Below are positions 33,840 through 40,423 of a DNA stretch of 64,000 nucleotides, piece by piece. The notes under the pieces are model-generated. The model saw only the letters and a program-made list of their open reading frames with translations. It was not told the origin of the DNA and searched no databases. How positions within the stretch are numbered: position 1 is the stretch's first letter; every line of letters starts with the position of its first letter. The stretch is from Halorientalis litorea (lineage in GTDB: Archaea > Halobacteriota > Halobacteria > Halobacteriales > Haloarculaceae): contig NZ_CP095484.1 of assembly GCF_023028225.1 (NCBI RefSeq), positions 1-64,000 of the forward strand. Direction: 5' to 3'. The translations under genes were made by a program, and so were the position numbers.

Positions 33840-34736
33840 CTATTCCCACCACCGACCGCGCTCAGGGAACATAATGGTGCTCCACCCAGTGACAGCCAGT
33901 GAGACGCGCCCCTCGTACCAGTTCCGGGCTACCTTGTGAATACGCACCTGCTCGCCCTCTTCAATCCACGGCGCATCTGATTTCTCCCAGATCGTCACCT
34001 TCGTTTTTCCACTGTCGTCTGCGATCAGCCCGACTTGAGCGATGGCCGGCGAGTCCGCATCCCAGAGTACTTCGACTCGACCCTCGATGCTCACCTCTTT
34101 GCGATTGACGTCCTCGAGCTTCCCAATGGGGATCACCGTCCCAGGCGCCGTCTGCAACTCCTCGAACATCCCGACGACTGCACTCGTTAGGTCTTTCCCA
34201 CCGACGACGGCTTCACCCAACCGCCGGCCAATCGCTGCTCGCGACCAGCCATCCAGTTTTTCCGCCAACCGCATCGACTGCTTGTTCACCGCCGCCAACT
34301 GCTCCTGCGTGAGCTCTGCACGAGGATCGTCTCGCTCCGGGTCAGCCATCGGATTCACGCTCGCTGCCCGCTTCTGGAACTTCACACGCCGCTCAGCGCT
34401 TCGCTTCGCTGCGATGTCTCGCGTCCGCTTCGCACGCCCCTCCTGCTGACTGAGTTCTGCCTGGGCACTGATGTGTTCCAACTCGGCCTCTCGTGCCTTG
34501 ATGCGCTCTTCCTGTTCGAGGGTCTTCCCGAACAGGTGATCCGGGCCTTCCTCGACGCGCGCGTCTGGGTGGTTGGAATCGACTTTGGCCTGGACTTCCA
34601 TGTCGACCGTCGCCCGGAACTCCGGGGTCTCGTCGACGACTTCGAAGCCATCCTCGTCGACCTCGCCTTCATCGTGTTTCTCGAAAGCCTGTTCATCGAC
34701 CGAAACTACATCCGTGGTGACGTTGTTACTAGACAT
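33840..34736 (-). CDS. RPA-like single-stranded DNA-binding protein
   Basis: A 298-residue protein. A coiled, charged N-terminal half (ERIKAREAELEHISAQAELS, then QEGRAKRTRDIAAKRSAE) is followed by an OB fold at about 200-295: PIGKLEDVNRKEVSIEGRVE, VGLIADDSGKTKVTIWEKSD, VRIHKVARNWYEGRVSLAV. This is the haloarchaeal RPA pattern. It would protect single strands in replication or transfer. No zinc finger is visible. A 700-base structured non-coding stretch lies upstream. Confidence 0.8.
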   Translation of the reverse strand: MSSNNVTTDVVSVDEQAFEKHDEGEVDEDGFEVVDETPEFRATVDMEVQAKVDSNHPDARVEEGPDHLFGKTLEQEERIKAREAELEHISAQAELSQQEGRAKRTRDIAAKRSAERRVKFQKRAASVNPMADPERDDPRAELTQEQLAAVNKQSMRLAEKLDGWSRAAIGRRLGEAVVGGKDLTSAVVGMFEELQTAPGTVIPIGKLEDVNRKEVSIEGRVEVLWDADSPAIAQVGLIADDSGKTKVTIWEKSDAPWIEEGEQVRIHKVARNWYEGRVSLAVTGWSTIMFPERGRWWE

Positions 34737-35440
34737 TGGAATCTACCCTGATTCCTGAAGGCGCTCAGCGCCCGACACCGCGATGCTACAACATCGCGGA
34801 TTTCCTCGACGACAACGACCGACAGACTCGTCTGCGCGCTCTCGCTCGCGCCTTCGCGAGCGCCCCTTGGGGCGCGAGCGAGAGCGCGCCATAGGGAGGC
34901 CACTCAACCAGCACCGCGCGCCGACCCGCCCGGAGCGAGCGGCCAGCGGGATATGCCCGCTCGTGTCCGGCCCGATGTGCGGGTCCGTGTCCAGGGCGAC
35001 TGTCGCCGAGAACGCGCGCCGCGGTGTGGCGCGCGACAGCGCAGGCGGCACCAAGCGCTGGAACGCGAAAGCCCGCAAGGGGCGCAACCGACGGGGATAC
35101 CCGCTGGCGCCGAGGGCACATGCATTTTAGCCCGGAACGGGCGCGGGCGGTGCGGAGAGCGCCCGCACGCCCGGAATGGTCGGTCGCGAGCGACGCGGAG
35201 GGCGGAACGCGGCGAGCGGTGCGGGCCATAACGGACACACCTGTCCACCCAGCCGCGACACTCAGCGACCCAACTACTGCCCTGGCGGACTCAGAAAGGG
35301 CGAGGCCGCCTCGGTCACCGGGAGAGCCTGCTCTCCCGAGCTAACGGGCGGCGCGCCGCCCGTGAACGGCCGAGGGCCTTCATCGTGTTGCTCACCCAGC
35401 AACTTCAGCTGAGTCAGTCATACTCGTTGCGAGATAGCGA
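34737..35440. other. GC-rich, hairpin-dense non-coding region
   Basis: About 700 bases without a convincing gene but full of perfect inverted repeats. These are CGCGATG-CTACAA-CATCGCG (34779-34798), a 19-base arm pair 34834-34852/34871-34889 (GCGCGCTCTCGCTCGCGCC) with an 18-base loop, GCGCGCC/GGCGCGC (35014-35034), CGGGAGAG-CCTG-CTCTCCCG (35319-35338), and the perfect 20-base palindrome 35344-35363. It separates the RPA-like gene (minus) from the regulator/nucleotidyltransferase pair (plus). It could be a structured RNA, a transfer origin, or a long 5' leader. Long frames in it are products of the GC bias. Confidence 0.65.
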
Positions 35441-35475
35441 AGTTATTTAAATATCGGTTCGTATCTACGCAACAG

Positions 35476-36399
35476 ATGCTTACCGAAGGCGAGGTTCGCG
35501 CGCTCACCGTCCTTCACGGTGAACAGACAGTCTCCGAATTTGCGACCCAGCTGGACCGCAGTCTCAGCTACACGTCTGAACTTGTCGATCGTCTCGAAGC
35601 GACCGGACTCGTCGAGACGCGTCGACAAGGGAAAACAAAGCAGATCCGGCCATCGGACGCAAAAGCACTCGAACTCCTCGCAGACATCACCCAAGAGTAT
35701 TCGCACATCGAATGGCCTGAACTGTTGTCGGGCGCGACGTTCCGCGTTCTCTACTATCTTGAAACACCGCGGGTCGTAATGGAGCTCGCACGCCGGGCCA
35801 ACATTCACAGGAGTACCGTCCATCGCGCCCTCGATCCACTTCAGCATCGAGGGATCATCTACGAAACTGACGAGGATGCATATGTGCTGAACGAGGGATT
35901 CGAACAACTGAGTACGCTTGCTCGGGAACTCGTTCACCACGACCATCGCCAGACCGTCGAACAACACACCGACACCTACACGATTCTCTGGGAGTCACTC
36001 GACGAGTTCCTCGTCCAGACCGCAGATGAGATTACCGCCGAGGACTTCCTTTCGACGGGGCCAGAGCGTTTCCAGACCTACGACCTGCCCCTTCTGGCCC
36101 GCGACCGTCGGTACTATTTCCATTCAGAGACGATGAATGATCTCTCGCCGGCGATGCTGTGCTGTCATATGCTCGTGATCGATTCGGGCGCACGTACCCA
36201 GTCATACTGTCTGCTCCTGCTCAGCCACGTTGACGTCGACCGTGACGAACTGCGTGACCAGGCCACAAAGTACGGCGTCGACGATCTCGTCGAGGACTTG
36301 CTCACGTATCTCGACACGAGTGGCGAGGAGCGGGCATCTCGACTTCCCGAGTGGGAGGAGTTCCAAGAATTGGCTGCGGACTACGGGGTGTCAGCATGA
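35476..36399 (+). CDS. Winged-helix regulator coupled to a nucleotidyltransferase
   Basis: A 307-residue protein, the full-length paralog of the one at 12049-12972. It has two N-terminal winged helices (VSEFATQLDRSLSYTSELVD and VMELARRANIHRSTVHRALD) and a C-terminal domain with CYLLLLSHVDVDRDELRDQA. The TATA-like TTATTTAAATA is about 29 bases before the ATG, so leaderless. The stop overlaps the next start by four bases (ATGA). Probable antitoxin/repressor of the pair; the C-terminal domain shared with the orphan copy should be what contacts the enzyme or effector. Confidence 0.82.
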   Translation: MLTEGEVRALTVLHGEQTVSEFATQLDRSLSYTSELVDRLEATGLVETRRQGKTKQIRPSDAKALELLADITQEYSHIEWPELLSGATFRVLYYLETPRVVMELARRANIHRSTVHRALDPLQHRGIIYETDEDAYVLNEGFEQLSTLARELVHHDHRQTVEQHTDTYTILWESLDEFLVQTADEITAEDFLSTGPERFQTYDLPLLARDRRYYFHSETMNDLSPAMLCCHMLVIDSGARTQSYCLLLLSHVDVDRDELRDQATKYGVDDLVEDLLTYLDTSGEERASRLPEWEEFQELAADYGVSA

Positions 36400-37208
36400 G
36401 GGCGCGATTCGACAGTTCGTACATTCGGTCGGAACTCGAGCGCATCGGCGAGCAGCTAGACGACCCGCTCACTGTCTTCTTGATCGGCGGTGGGGCAATG
36501 GCGTTCCAGGATCTCAAGACCACTACCAAGGATATCGATCTCATCGTCGCATCCGGTGATGACCTCGGGCAGCTCCAAGCAGTACTGCTCGAACTTGGTT
36601 ACAATATCGTTCGGGAACCGGACGAAGAATACGAAGCGCTCGGTGCTCAGCGAATCCTCGAGAACGATGATGGGTGTCGAATCGACATCTTTCACCAGCA
36701 GGTAATCGATAAACTGGTTCTTTCTGACGGGATTCGGAAGCGCAGCGAGCGGTACCTCAACCCCAGCAACTTGGTGGTCGAACTCGTGAGCCCAGAGGAC
36801 ATCTTCCTATTCAAGGCGGTCGCCGGACGGGTGGACGATATCGAAGATATGTTTTCGCTGCTGCAGACTGACCTCGATTTCGACGTCGTCGAAGCAGAAC
36901 TCGCCGCGCAGATCGACCTCTTGGACCAAGAGCTATTCGTGACATACGTGAACGAGGCGTTGGCCGATCTCACCGAGCAACACAACGTGAGGACACCCCT
37001 GCATGAGCCGGTCGCGGAGATTACAGAGCGCGTATACGAGGAACTCGAAGTGCTTCACGCCCTCGACGAACCGAAATCTATGCCTGCCCTCCAGCAGGAA
37101 CTCGATTACACCACGGTTGAACTACAGGATATCGTGAGTCGTCTCGAGGAGAAAGACGCAATCAAGGGAACCGCTGATCGCATCGAGCGTCTTTCGACGA
37201 CGATCTGA
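36396..37208 (+). CDS. DUF6036-like nucleotidyltransferase
   Basis: A 270-residue nucleotidyltransferase. GGGAMAFQ at 31-38 and the catalytic D46-x-D48 (KDIDLIV) are followed by GYNIVREPDEEYEALGAQRI. It resembles DUF6036/AbiEii-like enzymes but ends with an extra winged-helix-like segment (about 205-265: MPALQQELDYTTVELQDIVS). Coupled by ATGA to the regulator. It is the counterpart of the enzyme at 15489 but of a different subgroup. Toxin role inferred. Confidence 0.8.
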   Translation: MRARFDSSYIRSELERIGEQLDDPLTVFLIGGGAMAFQDLKTTTKDIDLIVASGDDLGQLQAVLLELGYNIVREPDEEYEALGAQRILENDDGCRIDIFHQQVIDKLVLSDGIRKRSERYLNPSNLVVELVSPEDIFLFKAVAGRVDDIEDMFSLLQTDLDFDVVEAELAAQIDLLDQELFVTYVNEALADLTEQHNVRTPLHEPVAEITERVYEELEVLHALDEPKSMPALQQELDYTTVELQDIVSRLEEKDAIKGTADRIERLSTTI

Positions 37209-37296
37209 CGGCGAGGGATACCGGAATCTGTGGTGTAATGCCAAGCGGTGCGGCTTATTGGATACTTTCCCTATCCCTGGATAGGAGACCCCCCCA

Positions 37297-37377
37297 TTAG
37301 TCGCGGTCAAGCGCGACGTCGACTTCGTCAACGAGGTCCTCCATGGAAACGGTGTAAGCGTCGGCAACATGTCTCAC
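37297..37377 (-). CDS. Possible 26-residue peptide
   Basis: A GTG at 37377 overlaps the stop of the zinc-finger gene (GTGA); the frame reads VRHVADAYTVSMEDLVDEVD and ends DVALDRD. It may be a tiny coupled gene, or the former C-terminus of the upstream protein read through a changed frame. Weak evidence. Confidence 0.3.
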   Translation of the reverse strand: MRHVADAYTVSMEDLVDEVDVALDRD

Positions 37378-37697
37378 TCAACGAGATGCTCATCGAGGTC
37401 GTGCGTCCAGTACGTCGCGGGCCCGCCAGGACTACATCGCGCACACAGCTGCAGCGGCCCCTCGAGATGGCCGAGTTCCACACGGAAACGCGTGAGCGCC
37501 GCGAGGGCGTCGACGACGAGACCACAGCCATCGCAGGCGTAGCGATCGCGCTCGTCGGGATCCGGATCCATCTGGATCGCGCAGTCGACGCAGATAGGGT
37601 GGGTGACCCGCTCATCTTCCCCCCAGGTGTGGGCCTCGCCAGTCTCGGTGCTGGGCGGAGCGTCGCAGAACGCACACCCTGTAAGCGTCTGCTGCAT
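37374..37697 (-). CDS. Zinc-finger plasmid protein (DUF7558-like)
   Basis: A 107-residue protein with three cysteine pairs: CAFC at 8-11, CVDC, CDGC and CARC, enough for two zinc sites. Text such as RYACDGCGLVVDALAALTRF recalls DUF7558 of haloarchaea. It overlaps the stop of the 37697-37987 gene by one base (TAATG), so the two are coupled. Function unknown. Confidence 0.7.
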   Translation of the reverse strand: MQQTLTGCAFCDAPPSTETGEAHTWGEDERVTHPICVDCAIQMDPDPDERDRYACDGCGLVVDALAALTRFRVELGHLEGPLQLCARCSPGGPATYWTHDLDEHLVE

Positions 37698-37987
37698 TAC
37701 TCCGCCTCCGCGTCGGCGTCGCGGCCGGCCGTCCAGCCACGGTGGAAGACGGCCAATTGCGTCGTCGAGTCGAAGGTAGTAACACTCGGCTCGTGAACGA
37801 GAACGCGATCCTCGGGAACGGGTGTGACGACGTCCGCGTCGATGAGGTCGTCGACTAGGCTGCGGGCCGTTGCGTCGTCGACGTCCGCGGTCGCGACGCT
37901 CGCGGCGTCACGGTCCTGTGCGAGGAGTTCGGTTTCGCGCTGTTCGTGGTCGGCACTCGTGTCGTCGTGAGGATCGGGACCAACCAT
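37697..37987 (-). CDS. Acidic hypothetical protein
   Basis: A 96-residue protein with a disordered acidic N-terminus and a helical/strand core (ATARSLVDDLIDADVVTPVP, then VTTFDSTTQLAVFHRGW). No family recognised. It heads the two-gene unit with 37374 and is preceded by a PLH element and, further up, inverted-repeat copy 7. Confidence 0.6.
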   Translation of the reverse strand: MVGPDPHDDTSADHEQRETELLAQDRDAASVATADVDDATARSLVDDLIDADVVTPVPEDRVLVHEPSVTTFDSTTQLAVFHRGWTAGRDADAEAE

Positions 37988-38011
37988 GGTGAATCACGCC
38001 GCGCACGCTCT

Positions 38012-38043
38012 CGCGCGCTGCACGCCTCCCGGCGCCGATAAAC
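38012..38043 (-). promoter_or_regulatory. PLH element, 37987 gene
   Basis: Minus strand: GTTTAT, arm GCGC within CGGCGCC, centre GGGAGGCGTGC, arm GCGC. A weaker copy. Confidence 0.5.
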
Positions 38044-38156
38044 AGCCCAGTCGGAGGGCGTCAGTCCGACCCTGGGTCGCGGTACTCGAAAACGGCAACG
38101 TCGCGGAGGGATAGGGCGGTGGGCGTGGGTTGAGGGCATAAATTCTGGCAACGTCA

Positions 38157-38198
38157 TTAACCAACACTTCGACAGAACTGGTCCCGAGTGTTGGTTAA
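38157..38198. promoter_or_regulatory. Plasmid inverted-repeat element, copy 7
   Basis: TTAACCAACA-N22-TGTTGGTTAA, perfect arms, nine bases past the stop of the gene at 38208 and 170 bases before the ATG at 37987. Confidence 0.75.
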
Positions 38199-38207
38199 GA
38201 GTGTGGC

Positions 38208-38648
38208 CTATGGAGTCCGGAGTTCCTGAACCGGCTTCACGGTGAACGTGTCCGGCTCGCTGGCTGCTGCTTCTCGTGTGCGTTCCGCTTGTGAGGCTGC
38301 CGACCGGGTGAGCTGGGTGACGAGTTCGTCGCGAACGATCTCACGAGGAACGGTTGTCTCGTGCCAGCCCAGCCGGGCGTCGAAGTGCCGCTTTTGGAAC
38401 TGCTCGCTGACGTCGTCGACGGCGACGTACTGCGTGTGGTTTGTCCCCCGGACCTGGTGGGTGACGACGACTGCCCCCACGTGCTCGTGCGTCAGCTCGA
38501 TTAGGGCACACTCCACGAGCGCGACGAGCGACGCGTGATCGCGGTCGTTCGGGATCGCCACCTCGAGGTCTGCCCACGGAGCCTCCCCGTCGGAGTTGGT
38601 TGCTGCTTGCTGTACCGTCTGCGTTTGGGTCGTACGTTCCGAAGCCAT
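38208..38648 (-). CDS. Hypothetical plasmid protein
   Basis: A 146-residue protein: disordered N-terminus, then an alternating core (ADLEVAIPNDRDHASLVALV, GAVVVTHQVRGTNHTQYVAV) and a helical, charged end. It may be a small alpha/beta nucleic-acid-binding fold, but I recognise no family. It follows the primase gene and has its own PLH element. Confidence 0.6.
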   Translation of the reverse strand: MASERTTQTQTVQQAATNSDGEAPWADLEVAIPNDRDHASLVALVECALIELTHEHVGAVVVTHQVRGTNHTQYVAVDDVSEQFQKRHFDARLGWHETTVPREIVRDELVTQLTRSAASQAERTREAAASEPDTFTVKPVQELRTP

Positions 38649-38671
38649 CGTCTATCGGGGGCACGTGATGT

Positions 38672-38702
38672 ACCCCGCCGCCCCCTGGCGGGGGTGACAG
38701 AC
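38672..38702 (-). promoter_or_regulatory. PLH element, 38648 gene
   Basis: Minus strand: arm ACCCCCGCC, centre AGGGGGC, arm GGCGGGGT (eight pairs with one bulge). The T-run is replaced by GTCTGTC. Confidence 0.5.
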
Positions 38703-38722
38703 GTGCCGCTGCGGTCGCAACG

Positions 38723-39976
38723 CTACTTGGACCGACCGCCGAATAACCGACCCAACAGTGAGGATGACTCTGACTCACTACTGTTCTCACTCGTAGTAGC
38801 GGCGTGCTCGCCCTGGCACTCCTCCTCCTGGCCACGGGTGGCAAGTTCGTCAGTGAGTCGCTTGACCTCCGCTTCGAGAGCGTCGATGCGCTCGGTTTTC
38901 TCCGTGAGTGTCGCCTCGAGCTCGTCGACGCGGTCGCTCAAGATCTGGTTCTTCTCGGCGAGATATGCGCGACTCCGCTCCGAGTCAGCAGCGCCGACGT
39001 CTGGCGACGATGTGGCGGGGATCTCGTCCGCGGTATCGTCGCCGGCGTCCGGGTCGTAGAACTCCGAAGTAGTCGCAATTGCTCGCTCGATGGTCTTCTC
39101 CCCATACGTCGACCCATCAGCGTAGTGGACCTCGTCCCACTTCTCTCGCATCAATCCCGACTGGCGGAACAGCTGCTCCATTTGGGTCCGGTCACCACCG
39201 GTCCAGAACGCCAGCAAACAGCACAGCGCCATGTCGGCCTCGGACTGACTGTCGTAGCCGACCGTATTCCCGTTCCAGAGCCGCTCGAACTTCTCGCCGT
39301 TCGATGCGTTTCGCGCTTTCTCGAGGAGGTCATCGTCTTCGAGGTCGACGTCAACGCCGGCTGCACCGGTCGTCGGTGACTCGTCGTCAGCGCTACCACG
39401 CTGTTCGGGCTCTGCTGCCGTGTCACGCTCTGTCTCCTGAACGTACTCACGGTGAATCGCTCTGAGCGCGTCCTGTCGACGTGCGACGCACGTTGGTGTC
39501 CGCTCGACGTGATCGCCAGTGACGGTGAAAAAGCGTGCCGTGTCGTACAGTTCGATGCTCCCGCGACGGTTCCGCCCGTCGGGAAGTTCGCCCCTGATGA
39601 GGACGTGATAGCCGGTGCCGGACGGTGACACCTCCGTATAGGAGTCGAGGCGCTCGATGATGTCTAGTGCCGCGTCGTCGACGTCGCCGGTTTCCGGGTC
39701 GCGGCAGTCGTCCAGATCGACGCCGACGATGGGGTCGTCGTCGGTAAACACGAACCCGACGCCATCGGCGTGTGCCGTCTCGGTGTAGTCGAGCGCTGTC
39801 TCGAAACTCGCCCAGGTCTCCGACTCTGTTGATGACGCGAACCCCCCACCTCCCGGCGTCACCGGAATCTTCGTCGGCTTGCCGTCCCGCTCTTCTTCGC
39901 GCCAGCACACCCACTGGTCCCGTTCGCGTAGCGTCTCCGGAATCTCCTCCGGTTCGTCGATGATATTCTTATTCAT
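38723..39976 (-). CDS. PrimPol-type primase-polymerase (NrS-1 class)
   Basis: A 417-residue protein. The N-terminal domain reads RDQWVCWREEE (about 21-31), GFVFTDDDPIVGVDLDDCRD (metal-binding D-x-D), SGTGYHVLIRG and FFTVTGDHVE, the archaeo-eukaryotic PrimPol layout of phage NrS-1 polymerase. A helix-bundle domain (about 225-310: EADMALCCLLAFWTGGDRTQ) follows, then a coiled coil (DRVDELEATLTEKTERIDAL). It could prime or copy the transferred strand. Its ATG overlaps the stop of the repeat-protein gene by four bases, at the end of the conjugation operon. Confidence 0.82.
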   Translation of the reverse strand: MNKNIIDEPEEIPETLRERDQWVCWREEERDGKPTKIPVTPGGGGFASSTESETWASFETALDYTETAHADGVGFVFTDDDPIVGVDLDDCRDPETGDVDDAALDIIERLDSYTEVSPSGTGYHVLIRGELPDGRNRRGSIELYDTARFFTVTGDHVERTPTCVARRQDALRAIHREYVQETERDTAAEPEQRGSADDESPTTGAAGVDVDLEDDDLLEKARNASNGEKFERLWNGNTVGYDSQSEADMALCCLLAFWTGGDRTQMEQLFRQSGLMREKWDEVHYADGSTYGEKTIERAIATTSEFYDPDAGDDTADEIPATSSPDVGAADSERSRAYLAEKNQILSDRVDELEATLTEKTERIDALEAEVKRLTDELATRGQEEECQGEHAATTSENSSESESSSLLGRLFGGRSK

Positions 39977-40413
39977 GTTCTCACAGTACCTTGCATGGCT
40001 CTCACTAATTCTGAGCCAGCACAGAACTCACTCAATTCTACTCCTCGATCCAATCCCTTGGTCCCAACGGGGACCCCCCGTTCTATCCTAGTTGGTTTTC
40101 GCTCGGTGATACCCCTGACCAGCTTCGCCGTCTGGTGGTTTTTCCCCTGACCGCTGATACGGGCGGGAGTACCCTTTCTTAATTTCCCCTGACCAGCAGC
40201 GCCGTCCTGCGATTTCGTATGTTCACTTGATGTTAGATACTGTTGCCCCTCCCAGATGCCCTGACCGGCGGTTCCGTCTTGCGGTTTTCTCGGTCCATAA
40301 CCGAGTATTAACTCTTGATTCTTACCCTCTCGTGCTGTTACTGGTCGTTTCCCCTGACCGGCAACGCCTTCGGGCGGTTTTTTGATAACCCGTCTCGAAT
40401 TCAAGTACCTCAT
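39973..40413 (-). CDS. Basic AGQGK-repeat protein, unrecognised
   Basis: A 146-residue protein from ATG 40413 (152 from TTG 40431). Repeats of the form DGxAGQGK occur as EGVAGQGKR, DGTAGQGIW, DGAAGQGKL and RISGQGKNH, at codon-multiple spacings (93, 72 and 42 bases). It is strongly basic in an otherwise acidic proteome, and the DNA is lower in GC. Its stop overlaps the primase ATG (ATGA), and the TTG start overlaps the ATPase stop by eight bases, the same overlap seen at the VirB4 and ATPase junctions. That favours a real gene. It may be a nucleic-acid-binding accessory of DNA transfer. Function unknown. Confidence 0.6.
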   Translation of the reverse strand: MRYLNSRRVIKKPPEGVAGQGKRPVTAREGKNQELILGYGPRKPQDGTAGQGIWEGQQYLTSSEHTKSQDGAAGQGKLRKGTPARISGQGKNHQTAKLVRGITERKPTRIERGVPVGTKGLDRGVELSEFCAGSELVRAMQGTVRT

Positions 40414-40423
40414 AGATTTCTCT

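Noticed and set aside
34779-34798. CGCGATG-CTACAA-CATCGCG considered as a tRNA anticodon arm
   Set aside because: No acceptor, D or T arms can be drawn around it, and no TTC-type T-loop is nearby.
34743-35412. Several frames of about 90-150 codons in the GC-rich region
   Set aside because: All are arginine/alanine-rich, overlap on both strands and follow the inverted repeats; none has a start signal or a recognisable motif.
40114-40380. Repeated CCTGACC units looked like a CRISPR array
   Set aside because: The spacings (32, 42, 72 and 93 bases) are irregular, units are degenerate and in coding frame with overlaps at both ends; no cas genes are nearby.
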